This document shows positions 46,811-54,391 of a stretch of DNA of 64,000 bases, piece after piece (positions within the stretch are counted from its first letter, which is position 1; each line of letters starts with the position of its first letter). Origin of the DNA: Carbonactinospora thermoautotrophica (GTDB lineage: Bacteria > Actinomycetota > Actinomycetes > Streptomycetales > Carbonactinosporaceae); the NCBI RefSeq assembly GCF_001543895.1, contig NZ_JYIJ01000017.1, forward strand, positions 310,001-374,000, written 5' to 3'. The translations under genes and the position numbers were made by a program. The notes below the pieces were generated by a model, which saw nothing but the letters and a program-made list of their open reading frames with translations, was not told where the DNA came from and did not search any database.

Positions 46811-47211
46811 CCGTCAGCTTCAAGGACACCGAGGGGCGTCGGGTCCGCGAAGACGGTCGGCGCGTGGTCGTGATCTGGCCGTTCACCGACTTCAACGGCT
46901 ACCGGCTCCCGCTGCGGAGGACCGCGCAACTAGCGTGGAAGTGGTACATCGTGCGGCCGGCGAAGTGGACGGTCTGGTATCTAGCAGAGGCGTGGGACCC
47001 GCACGGGCCGCGGTATCACCTTGACGGGCGCGGCGTACATGACATGTCCGCTGCCCCACCACCGTTCTGGTGGCCGCTGCTGTGGCCGCTCGCCGCCCTC
47101 GGGCGATGGGTGCACCGCCACTGCCCCGAGCGGCCCGACGAGCTGGACATGATGCGCGTCATGTGGGACGACGAGGAAGACGAAGACGACGAAGCCGCCC
47201 CCGGCCCGTAA
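46804..47211 (+). CDS. Tryptophan-rich partner protein, candidate immunity, copy 2
   Basis: A 135-residue homologue of partner 1, starting inside toxin 2's stop by the same seven-base overlap. The core AWDPHGPRYHLDGRG and the F-W-W-P-L-L-W-P-L segment are kept; the stretch R-L-P-L-R-R-T-A-Q-L-A-W-K-W (residues 34-47) and positions 2-9, 51-63 and 82-86 differ from the other copies. The acidic tail is longer (DDEEDEDDEAA). Followed by a duplicated dehydrogenase fragment. Confidence 0.72.
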   Translation: MVTVSFKDTEGRRVREDGRRVVVIWPFTDFNGYRLPLRRTAQLAWKWYIVRPAKWTVWYLAEAWDPHGPRYHLDGRGVHDMSAAPPPFWWPLLWPLAALGRWVHRHCPERPDELDMMRVMWDDEEDEDDEAAPGP

Positions 47212-47239
47212 GGACCGAGGGCGGCGGCCCACGCGTGGC

Positions 47240-47653
47240 TCAGCCCCTGCCGAAGACCTTGCGCGTGACGCCGGTCCACAGCTCGGGCTTGGTGACGTTG
47301 CGGCCGTCGACGAGCGCCTTGACGCCGGGGAACTGCGCGGCGGAGACGTCCCGGTACTCGGCGTGGTCGGTGTGCAGGATCGCGCCCTCGACCGGCTCGC
47401 CGTAGTGGTACGGCACAAGGCCCAGCGCCGTCAGCTCCTCGTCGGTGTACAGCGGGTCGTGGACCAGCGCCTCGGCCCCGGCCTCCCGCAGCGCCGCCAC
47501 CATCGGGAACACGCCGGAGAACGCGGTCTCCTTGACGCCGCCGCCCCGGTACGAGGCGCCGAGCACGACGACGCGCTTGTCCTCCAGGCCGCCGAGGATG
47601 CCGTCGAGCAGGCCCACCATGTACGCGGGCTGGCCCTCGTTCAGCTCGCGGGC
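47240..47653 (-). pseudogene. Duplicated 3' third of the nucleotide-sugar dehydrogenase gene
   Basis: Codes for about the last 138 residues of the dehydrogenase at 50913-52205 (from ELNEGQPAYM to RKVFGRG) with only a few substitutions (for example I for L in LLDGILGG). The N-terminal NAD-binding part and the catalytic Cys are missing. At its 5' side it joins NUDIX-derived codons (MIHVAR), giving an open frame from 47665 that has no function as a dehydrogenase. Confidence 0.88.
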
Positions 47654-47810
47654 GACGTGGATCATGGCGCGTCCCGTCGCGGGGTGTACGCGTTCTTGAA
47701 CGTCTTGACCGTCACGCCGGCCTCTTCTCGCGTCTTGCGTACGGCTGCCCGCTCGGCGGACTCCCCCGCCTCGACCTCGCCGGCCGGCTGTCAGGAACCT
47801 GCTGCGTCAT
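47654..47810 (-). pseudogene. Second NUDIX gene relic
   Basis: About 155 bases matching the NUDIX relic at 43.6-44.0 kb. It keeps the C-terminal part HPATGRAMI in the correct frame, but the segment between the first codons and the NUDIX box (about 100 bases) has been deleted between two short CGGCCGG repeats, and the box is damaged (R-K for R-E). Its 5' end overlaps the last codons of the TIGR00725-like gene. Confidence 0.7.
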
Positions 47811-48300
47811 GTCCCGGCTGGCCGGCCGGCTTTGTGGCGAAGGCGAGGTCGACGGCGTGTTCGGGGTTGTCAGCCTGTTGGATGCCAGGGACCGGCCGGC
47901 CGTGGCGGTCGAGGAGTTGCCAGCCGCCGAGGGTGATGACGGGGACCTCGCCGCGGCGCATGGCCAGGGCGATCTCCGACAGGGTTCCCCAGGAGCCGCC
48001 GATGGCGATCACCGCGTCGGCGGCTTGGACGATCAGGGCGTTGCGCGCCTCCCCGAGCCCGGTGGGCAGCACGATCGTCAGGTCGGGACTGCAACCGTCG
48101 CGATCGGGCCGGGACAGGATGCCGACCACGGTGCCGCCGGCGGCGCGGGCTCCGGCGGCGACGGCGGCCATGACACCGGTGTAGCCCCCGCAGATCACGA
48201 CCGCGCCACGCCGGGCGAGCAGCCGGCCGACCTCCTCGGCGTTCTTCCGGTCCTCCTCGGTGCACTCACGTGGCCCGCAGACGGCTACCTGAATCGGCAT
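47791..48300 (-). CDS. TIGR00725 family (LOG-like Rossmann) protein
   Basis: A 169-residue protein with IQVAVCGPRECTEED, VICGGYTGVMAAVAAGARA (residues about 40-58) and IAIGGSWGTLSEIALAMR (about 100-117), the SLOG/lysine-decarboxylase-like fold; the family is uncharacterised and is thought to bind nucleotides. ATG 48300 with GGAGG five bases upstream. It lies 32 bases downstream of the HTH-TPR regulator, same strand, so probably cotranscribed. The last residues (after K-P-A-G) read into the NUDIX relic, so the original C-terminus was replaced by the rearrangement. Confidence 0.82.
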   Translation of the reverse strand: MPIQVAVCGPRECTEEDRKNAEEVGRLLARRGAVVICGGYTGVMAAVAAGARAAGGTVVGILSRPDRDGCSPDLTIVLPTGLGEARNALIVQAADAVIAIGGSWGTLSEIALAMRRGEVPVITLGGWQLLDRHGRPVPGIQQADNPEHAVDLAFATKPAGQPGHDAAGS

Positions 48301-48332
48301 GCGTTCCTCCATGCGGTTGTGCGACGGCGACA

Positions 48333-49775
48333 TCACGTGGCGGCCGAGGGTAGTTCGCGAGAGGCCGGGTAGGCGCAAAACAAGCTGATCTGCTCGCGCA
48401 GGTCGCCAGCGAGCGGACGCCCCGCGTGCTCCGGCTGGGCCAGGGCCTGGCTGATCGCGGCCACCCGTTGGACAACCGGCGCGGTACGGTGCTCGGGCGG
48501 GGTGGCGAGCACCGGTCGCAGATACTCGTCGGTGGCCTCCAAGTCGCCGAGCGCCAGGTACGCGCTGATGAGGTCCAGACGGGCGGCGGCAACGAACTCC
48601 GGACAGCGGTCGACGTCGGGGCCACGGGTGAACAGGTCGAGGGCCTGTTCGGCCTGGCTCACGGCGCGCTGCAGGTTGGAGCGATCGCCGAGGGCACAAT
48701 GGGCTTCGCTGGCATAGTAGGCGGCCTTGCCCGGACCGAAGCGGAACACCCCGGGCTCGTCGTCGGTCACCGGGTCGGGCGCCTCCGAGGCGACCCCCAG
48801 CGCTTGGTGGACCGCGCGCGTGTCACCGAGGGCCGCGTGCGCGCGGGCCTCCTGGCTGGCCAGGCGCAGCCGGGCGGTGCCGCTGGTGGCGTACGCCTGC
48901 CCGCTGTGGGCGATCTCGGCCGCCTCGCGGTACCGGCCGTTCCAGTAGGCGACGTTGGACTGCACCCACCGCACGTAGGCGCGCAGTGGGTTGTGCTGGG
49001 CGTAGTCGGCGCACAGCCACGCGGTGCGGGCGTGGGCCTCGGCCGCGTACGGGTGCCCCAGGTCGGCGCTGGCATGCGCGAGCAGCACGCAGACCTGCCC
49101 GGCGACCAGGTACAGGCGCGTGGTCTGCTCGGGGCGCTGCCGGCCGTCGAGCAATCGGAACACCTCACCCTGCAGGCGGGCAAGTTCACCGAACAGCACA
49201 TACGGCGGCCGCGTCAGGTACTGCACTGCCAACCGGCGCACGTCCACGTCCAACTGATCCAGCACGCCCTCGCCGACGTTGTTGGCCCCCGCCCGGCGGG
49301 CGAACCTCGCGGATTCCTCTGCGGCCATCGCGATCTCACCATCCCACGCCATCGCCTGAGCACCACACTCCGGCTCGGCCTCCCGGTGTGCGGTTCTAGC
49401 TGTACTGGGCCAGGGCGTTGGTGACAAGCCGGCGGGTGGTGTTTGATCTGAGCCAGCTTCCTTCCGCCACATAGGCCGGTCAGGCGGTCCGATCTGTCCT
49501 GAGGGCGGCACCGGGGCGAAAAGCCTGTCGACGGAGTAGCCGAACATGAACTCCAGCACCCGGCACTGATCAGGGTGCGGCCTGGTCTTGATCCTGCCCG
49601 CCTGCCATCGTTCGACCTGGCGCTCCGAGATCGTCGCCGTCCGCAGCTTCCGGTCGTTTTCCAGCTCCGCCAGAGCGTGCGCGGCGTTCTCGTACTGCCG
49701 GATGAACGTGTCCGGTCGCTGCCAGTGCCGCTGCTTGACCAAGTAGCGCAGCAGCGTCGGCGTCTCACCCGTCAT
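48333..49775 (-). CDS. HTH transcriptional regulator with TPR-like C-terminal domain
   Basis: A 480-residue protein. N-terminal DNA-binding region (about 5-85) of an XRE-like type common in actinobacteria: LVKQRHWQRPDTFIRQYENA, RTATISERQVERWQAGRIKT and CRVLEFMFGYSVDRLF. Residues 150-475 are all-helical with TPR-type repeats (VLLAHASADLGHPYAAEAHA, AHAALGDTRAVHQALG, AYLALGDLEATDEYL). ATG 49775 sits five bases after GGGGGTG. It is divergent from toxin cassette 3 and is the only intact one of three; the other copies keep just the N-terminus and promoter. Such regulators often sense a peptide or protein through the repeats. Control of the toxin cassettes is inferred. Confidence 0.85.
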   Translation of the reverse strand: MTGETPTLLRYLVKQRHWQRPDTFIRQYENAAHALAELENDRKLRTATISERQVERWQAGRIKTRPHPDQCRVLEFMFGYSVDRLFAPVPPSGQIGPPDRPMWRKEAGSDQTPPAGLSPTPWPSTARTAHREAEPECGAQAMAWDGEIAMAAEESARFARRAGANNVGEGVLDQLDVDVRRLAVQYLTRPPYVLFGELARLQGEVFRLLDGRQRPEQTTRLYLVAGQVCVLLAHASADLGHPYAAEAHARTAWLCADYAQHNPLRAYVRWVQSNVAYWNGRYREAAEIAHSGQAYATSGTARLRLASQEARAHAALGDTRAVHQALGVASEAPDPVTDDEPGVFRFGPGKAAYYASEAHCALGDRSNLQRAVSQAEQALDLFTRGPDVDRCPEFVAAARLDLISAYLALGDLEATDEYLRPVLATPPEHRTAPVVQRVAAISQALAQPEHAGRPLAGDLREQISLFCAYPASRELPSAAT

Positions 49776-50075
49776 GGCCACCCCCGTTCCGTGATCGCCG
49801 GTCTCCAGGGTAGGCAGGTCGGCCGCCGCCCATGACCTTTCGACCGGATATACGGCGAGAGGTCGGCGAAATGACGGCGGGAGGTCGTGTTTCTGGGACT
49901 GTTCCTGAGACGGAGTACCTGCTGCAGTTGGTGGTCGACCACGCCGACAAGCCTCGGCCGCTGCCGTGGCTGTGCTCAGCCGCGGTAGCGCGGTGTGGAG
50001 CTGCGGCGGTACGACGAGGTGCAGCAGGCCCGCGACGTCTTGGCGCGACCGGCCTGACAGCAGAGGGGAGAGGCG
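49776..50075. promoter_or_regulatory. Divergent control region of regulator and toxin cassette 3
   Basis: A 300-base region that is almost identical upstream of toxin 2 (46091-46390) and recognisable upstream of toxin 1. A GATATAC near 49845 is a possible -10. It also contains remains of a small reading frame (ETEYLLQLVVDHADKPRPL, and in another frame YDEVQQARDVLARPA ending at TGA) that looks coding but is frame-broken in every copy, so perhaps a lost small gene. Confidence 0.45.
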
Positions 50076-50489
50076 ATGCGATTACGCGCGGCGCTGCTGG
50101 GCGCGCTGATGCTGGTAGCCGCGAACACCCAAGGGGGATGCGAGCAGTCGTCGGCAGGTGACTGCCGCTCGACCCGGGCGGCCGCGGTGCGGGTCGTCAC
50201 GTTCGACAGTGACGAGGCTGCGCCGAAGCGCAAGCCTAGGAAGCCGCAGAAGGAGCGGGTCTTCAACTGCTCACCCGGGAACTCGGATTACTGGCAGGGC
50301 CTCAAGCCGTACAAGCGCGGATGGCGCACCGACGGCAAAGGAAACTTCTACCAGTGGGACTACACCCATAACGACATCGAGAAGTGGGAGAAGCGAGGCT
50401 CGAAGTTGTATCACAGGGGGTCACTCGATCCTAGGAATGGGCGCCCGTACAAGGGTCCGAAGCACAAGCCCATGGACCTGCCATGGTGA
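50076..50489 (+). CDS. Putative exported colicin E3-type cytotoxic ribonuclease, copy 3
   Basis: A 137-residue homologue of toxins 1 and 2. Signal-like N-terminus, basic linker (KRKPRKPQKER) and E3-like domain with Asp95, His98 and Glu102 in YQWDYTHNDIEKW. Copy-specific residues lie at 69-77 (NSDYWQGLK) and 103-125 (KWEKRGSKLYHRGSLDPRNG then RPYKG). Same ribosome-binding site and partner overlap. It is next to the only intact regulator, so this may be the parental cassette. Confidence 0.8.
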   Translation: MRLRAALLGALMLVAANTQGGCEQSSAGDCRSTRAAAVRVVTFDSDEAAPKRKPRKPQKERVFNCSPGNSDYWQGLKPYKRGWRTDGKGNFYQWDYTHNDIEKWEKRGSKLYHRGSLDPRNGRPYKGPKHKPMDLPW

Positions 50490-50887
50490 AGATCCGCTTC
50501 CACGACACGGAGGGACGCCGGGTCCGGGAGGACGGGCGCCGTGTCGTAGTCGTGTGGCCGTTCACCGACTTCAACGGCTACCGGAACCCGCTGCCAATGG
50601 CGGCATCGTTGTGGTGGCACCGGTACGTGGTGCGGCCGGCGCTGTGGGCGGCCTGGTACGTGGGGGACGCGTGGGACCCGCACGGGCCGCGGTATCACCT
50701 CGACGGGCACGGTATCAGCGACATGTCCCACGTGCCGCGGCCGTTCTGGTGGCCGCTGCTGTGGCCGCTCGCCGCCCTCGGGCGATGGGTGCACCGCCAC
50801 TGCCCCGAGCGGCCCGACGAGCTGGACATGATGAGCACGCGGTACGACGAGGAAGACGAAGACGACGAAGCCGCCCCCGGCCCGTAA
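50483..50887 (+). CDS. Tryptophan-rich partner protein, candidate immunity, copy 3
   Basis: A 134-residue homologue of the other partners, seven-base overlap with toxin 3. It begins MVKIRFHDTEGRR and carries NPLPMAASLWWHRYVV at residues 35-50, where the other copies are R-L-P-L-R-based; from WAAWYVGDAWDP onward it is nearly identical to partner 1. Its stop is 25 bases from the end of the convergent dehydrogenase gene. Confidence 0.72.
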   Translation: MVKIRFHDTEGRRVREDGRRVVVVWPFTDFNGYRNPLPMAASLWWHRYVVRPALWAAWYVGDAWDPHGPRYHLDGHGISDMSHVPRPFWWPLLWPLAALGRWVHRHCPERPDELDMMSTRYDEEDEDDEAAPGP

Positions 50888-50912
50888 GGACCGAGGGCGG
50901 CCCACGCGTGGC

Positions 50913-52205
50913 TCAGCCCCTGCCGAAGACCTTGCGCGTGACGCCGGTCCACAGCTCGGGCTTGGTGACGTTGCGGCCGTCGACGAGCGCCTTGATGCCG
51001 GGGAACTGCGCGGCGGAGAGGTCCCGGTACTCGGCGTGGTCGGTGTGCAGGATCGCGCCCTCGACCGGCTCGCCGTAGTGGTACGGCACAAGGCCCAGCG
51101 CCGTCAGCTCCTCGTCGGTGTACAGCGGGTCGTGGACCAGCGCCTCGGCCCCGGCCTCCCGCAGCGCCGCCACCATCGGGAACACGCCGGAGAACGCGGT
51201 CTCCTTGACGCCGCCGCCCCGGTACGAGGCGCCGAGCACGACGACGCGCTTGTCCTCCAGGCCGCCGAGGAGGCCGTCGAGCAGGCCCACCATGTACGCG
51301 GGCTGGCCCTCGTTCAGCTCGCGGGCCGCGCGCACGATCGTGGCCTCCGGGTCACCCCACAGGTAGAACCGCGGGTACACCGGGATGCAGTGGCCGCCCA
51401 CGGCCGGGCCCGGGGTGTGGATGTGGCTGAACGGCTGGGAGTTCGAGGCCTCGATGACCCGGTAGATGTCCACCCCCAGCTTCTCGGCGAACCGGGCGAA
51501 CTGGTTGGCCAGGCCGATGTTGACGTCCCGGTACGTGGTCTCGGCGAGCTTGGCCAGCTCGGCGGCCTCGGCCGAGCCCAGGTCCCACACGCCGTTGGGG
51601 CGGGCCAGGTCGGGCCGGGGGTCGAAGTCGAGCACGGCCTGGTAGAACTCGACCGCCTTCTCGGCGCTCGCCTCATCCACGCCGCCGACCAGCTTGGGGT
51701 ACTTGCGCAGGTCGGCGAAGACCCGGCCGGTGAAGACCCGCTCCGGGCTGTGGCACAGGTAGAAGTCCCGGCCGACCCTGAGCCCGGAGATCTCCTCCAG
51801 CAGCGGCTGGTACCGGTTGCGGGTGACCCCGAGCGGCGTGGTGGTCTCGTAGCAGACCAGCGTGCCCGGCTTCAGGCCCTTGGCGATGGCCCGGGTGGCG
51901 GCCTCCATCGGGCCGAAGTCCGGCTGGTAGTGCTCGTCCACCACGAGCGGGACGACGACGACCACGGCCTCGCTCTCGGCGACGGCGGCGGTGGTGTCGG
52001 TGGTGGCGCGCAGGTTCCCGCTCTCGACGACCTGCTTCAGCTTCACATCGAGTTCGGCCTCGCCGGGGAACGGCTCGACGCCGGCGTTGACGAGGTCGAC
52101 GACCTTCTCGTTGATGTCGGTCCCGATGACCTCGTGTCCCTTGGTGGCGAACTGTACGGCCAGCGGGAGGCCGATCTTCCCGAGCGCGACGACGCAGATC
52201 TTCAC
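50913..52205 (-). CDS. UDP-N-acetylglucosamine 6-dehydrogenase-like nucleotide-sugar dehydrogenase (WbpA/WecC type)
   Basis: A 430-residue UDP-glucose/GDP-mannose dehydrogenase family enzyme: N-terminal NAD site KICVVALGKIGLPLAVQFA (third Gly of GxGxxG kept, first changed), FYLCHSPERVFTGR, LAKLAETTYRDVNIGLANQF and the catalytic Cys in GPAVGGHCIPVYP near 270. The following WbpB/E/D-like genes point to oxidation of UDP-GlcNAc at C6 to UDP-GlcNAcA. The 3' third exists in a second copy at 47240-47653. ATG start. Confidence 0.9.
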   Translation of the reverse strand: MKICVVALGKIGLPLAVQFATKGHEVIGTDINEKVVDLVNAGVEPFPGEAELDVKLKQVVESGNLRATTDTTAAVAESEAVVVVVPLVVDEHYQPDFGPMEAATRAIAKGLKPGTLVCYETTTPLGVTRNRYQPLLEEISGLRVGRDFYLCHSPERVFTGRVFADLRKYPKLVGGVDEASAEKAVEFYQAVLDFDPRPDLARPNGVWDLGSAEAAELAKLAETTYRDVNIGLANQFARFAEKLGVDIYRVIEASNSQPFSHIHTPGPAVGGHCIPVYPRFYLWGDPEATIVRAARELNEGQPAYMVGLLDGLLGGLEDKRVVVLGASYRGGGVKETAFSGVFPMVAALREAGAEALVHDPLYTDEELTALGLVPYHYGEPVEGAILHTDHAEYRDLSAAQFPGIKALVDGRNVTKPELWTGVTRKVFGRG

Positions 52206-52310
52206 GGTGAGAAGCCTTCTTTGTTTGCGATCCTCGGCCGGCTCCGAATGCCGGCCGCCACTTCTGGGGACCGGGCCGGCCCAGCTTGTGCGAGGCGGAC
52301 CCGGCGGCGG

Positions 52311-53315
52311 TCACTCCGGCACGGACACCTGGACGGTCTGGCCCTTCTGCGCGGACTCGATGGCGGCCTCAGCCACGGCCACGGTCGCCAGGCCCTGGCG
52401 CATCGTCACGATGTCCGCGCCCGGCTTGCCCAGCAGGGCGTCGCGGAACTGCTCGTGCTCGGTGCGCAGCGGCTCGGGCTTGGCGATCGCGTACCGGACC
52501 ATGTCGCCCTCGGACACGCCGCGGAACGCGCTCAGCGCCTCCCACTCGGTCGGGACCGAGGCGTTCGCGTAGAAGGTGAGGTCAGCGGTGAGCGTGTCGG
52601 CGACGAAGCAACCCCGCTCGCCGGTCACGATCGTGACCCGCTCCTTCATCGGCGACAGCCAGTTGACCAGGTGGTTGGTCACGGTGCCGTCGGCGAGCTG
52701 GCCGACCATGGCGACCAGGTCCTCGTGCTCGCGGCCGGACTTGTGCGCGGTCCGCGCGGCCACCGAGACGAACGGCTGCCGGGTCACCCACGCGGTCAGG
52801 TCGATGTCGTGCGTGGCCAGGTCCTTGACCACGCCGACGTCGGAGATCCGGTTCGGGAACGGCCCCTGGCGGCGCGTGACGACCTGGTAGATGCTGCCGA
52901 GCTCGCCGTTCTCCAGACGCTTGCGCAGGTTCTGCAGCGCCGGGTTGTACCGCTCGATGTGCCCGACCGCGCCGATCAGGCCGCGGGATTCGAAGGCCTG
53001 GGTGAGCCGCTTGGCGCCCGCCACGTCCTGGGCGAGCGGCTTCTCGATCAGGGTGTGCACGCCGGCCTCGGCGAGCTTGAGGCCGACCTCCTCGTGGTAC
53101 GCGGTCGGGACCGCGACCACGCAGTAGTCGATGCCTTTCGCGATCAGCTCCTCGACCGAGGAGAGCACCTCCAGGCCGTCCGCCGCTCCGTGGGCGTCGC
53201 CGTTGGGGTCGGCGACCGCGACCAGCTCGACCTGGTCGAGGGACCGCAGTATGCGGCAGTGGTGGCGGCCCATCATGCCCAGCCCGATCAGGGCGGCGCG
53301 CAGTTTGGTACCCAT
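52311..53315 (-). CDS. Gfo/Idh/MocA family oxidoreductase (WbpB/WlbA-like)
   Basis: A 334-residue NAD(P)-dependent oxidoreductase: AALIGLGMMGRHHCRIL (residues 7-23), VAVADPNG, the lysine in GVHTLIEKPLAQD (near 93) and GHIERYNPALQNL near 118; THDIDL holds the catalytic His/Asp. The context makes it a UDP-GlcNAcA 3-dehydrogenase, giving the 3-oxo sugar for the aminotransferase encoded just upstream. Its ATG overlaps the aminotransferase stop by one base. Confidence 0.88.
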   Translation of the reverse strand: MGTKLRAALIGLGMMGRHHCRILRSLDQVELVAVADPNGDAHGAADGLEVLSSVEELIAKGIDYCVVAVPTAYHEEVGLKLAEAGVHTLIEKPLAQDVAGAKRLTQAFESRGLIGAVGHIERYNPALQNLRKRLENGELGSIYQVVTRRQGPFPNRISDVGVVKDLATHDIDLTAWVTRQPFVSVAARTAHKSGREHEDLVAMVGQLADGTVTNHLVNWLSPMKERVTIVTGERGCFVADTLTADLTFYANASVPTEWEALSAFRGVSEGDMVRYAIAKPEPLRTEHEQFRDALLGKPGADIVTMRQGLATVAVAEAAIESAQKGQTVQVSVPE

Positions 53316-54391
53316 CAGGCGTTCACCGCCTCCACGACGCGCTCCAGGTCCTCCTGGGTGAGCGCCGGGTGGACGGGCAGGGAGAGCACCTCCCGGCAGG
53401 CCTTCTCGGTCTGCGGCAGGTCCAGCTCCAGGCCGAACGACGGGAGCTTGTGCACCGGGACCGGGTAGTACACGCCGCTGCCCACGCCCCGGTCGGCGAG
53501 CTTCTGGGCGAACGCGTCGCGGTCGGCGGCCGAGGCACCCTCCACGCGGATCGTGTACTGGTGGTACACGTGCACCGCGCCGGGCGCGACCGGCGGTACC
53601 ACGGCGGCCTTGATGTGCTCGTCGAGGAACCTGGCGTTGCGCTGCCGCTGCTCGGTCCAGCCTGCGAGCTTCTTCAGCTGCACCCGGCCGATCGCCGCGT
53701 GGATGTCGGTCATCCGGGTGTTGAACCCGACGATCTCGTTGTGGTAGCGCTTCTCCATGCCCTGGTTGCGCAGCAGGCGCAGGGTGCGGGCGAGTTGCGC
53801 GTCCGGCGTGACGATCATGCCGCCTTCGCCCGACGTCATGTTCTTGGTCGGGTACAGGCTGAAAGCCGCGGTGAGGCCGAAGGTGCCGACCGGCTGGCCG
53901 TTCAGGGACGCGGCGTGCGCCTGGCAGGCGTCCTCGATGATGGCCAGGCCGTGCTTCTCGGCGATCGGCACCAGCTTGTCCATCGCGGCCGGGTGACCGT
54001 AGAGGTGGACCGGCATGATCGCAGCGGTCCTGGGCGTGATCGCGGCCTCGACCGCGGCCGGGTCGATGCAGAAGTGGTCCAGCTCGATGTCCACGAAGAC
54101 CGGCTCGGCCCCGGCGAGCTTCACCGCGTTGGCGGTCGCCGCGAAGGTGAACGACGGGACGATCACCTCGTCCCCCGGCTTGACGCCCATGGCGATCAGC
54201 GCCAGGTGCAGCGCCGAGGTGCCGGAGTTCACCGCGACGCAGTGGCGTCCGCCCACGAGCTGGCTGAACTCCTCCTCGAAGGCCGCCACCTCCGGCCCCT
54301 GGGCGATCATGCCACTGCGGAGCACGCGGTCGACGGCCTCCCGCTCCTCCTCCCCGATCAGGGGTTTCGCGGCGGGGATCATGCCGGTCAT
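53315..54391 (-). CDS. DegT/DnrJ/EryC1/StrS sugar aminotransferase (WbpE-like)
   Basis: A 358-residue PLP enzyme: MIPAAKPLIGEEE opening, GRHCVAVNSGTSALHLALIA (44-63), EDACQAHAA near 175 and the PLP lysine in FSLYPTKNMTSGEGGM near 200. It would put an amino group on C3 of the 3-oxo-GlcNAcA nucleotide sugar, with glutamate as donor. ATG overlaps the acetyltransferase stop by four bases (ATGA), so the operon is tightly coupled. Confidence 0.9.
   Translation of the reverse strand: MTGMIPAAKPLIGEEEREAVDRVLRSGMIAQGPEVAAFEEEFSQLVGGRHCVAVNSGTSALHLALIAMGVKPGDEVIVPSFTFAATANAVKLAGAEPVFVDIELDHFCIDPAAVEAAITPRTAAIMPVHLYGHPAAMDKLVPIAEKHGLAIIEDACQAHAASLNGQPVGTFGLTAAFSLYPTKNMTSGEGGMIVTPDAQLARTLRLLRNQGMEKRYHNEIVGFNTRMTDIHAAIGRVQLKKLAGWTEQRQRNARFLDEHIKAAVVPPVAPGAVHVYHQYTIRVEGASAADRDAFAQKLADRGVGSGVYYPVPVHKLPSFGLELDLPQTEKACREVLSLPVHPALTQEDLERVVEAVNA

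Larger units (their letters stand above)
45966..47653. repeat. Duplicated toxin-island segment, copy 2
   Basis: Matches copy 3 (49645-51326) from within the HTH gene through toxin, partner and the 3' third of the dehydrogenase gene. The first 125 bases look more like copy 1 (GCGGTCATTGTCAAGC), the rest like copy 3, so it is a mosaic. The left end abuts the transposase; the right end abuts a NUDIX relic at a GGC(G) microhomology near 47651-47653. Confidence 0.82.
49572..51326. repeat. Duplicated toxin-island segment, copy 3
   Basis: The probable parent copy: it contains the intact regulator 5' end, divergent region, toxin 3, partner 3 and runs into the intact dehydrogenase gene. Homology with copy 2 ends at 51326, inside that gene; homology with copy 1 ends after the partner stop. 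Confidence 0.8.
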
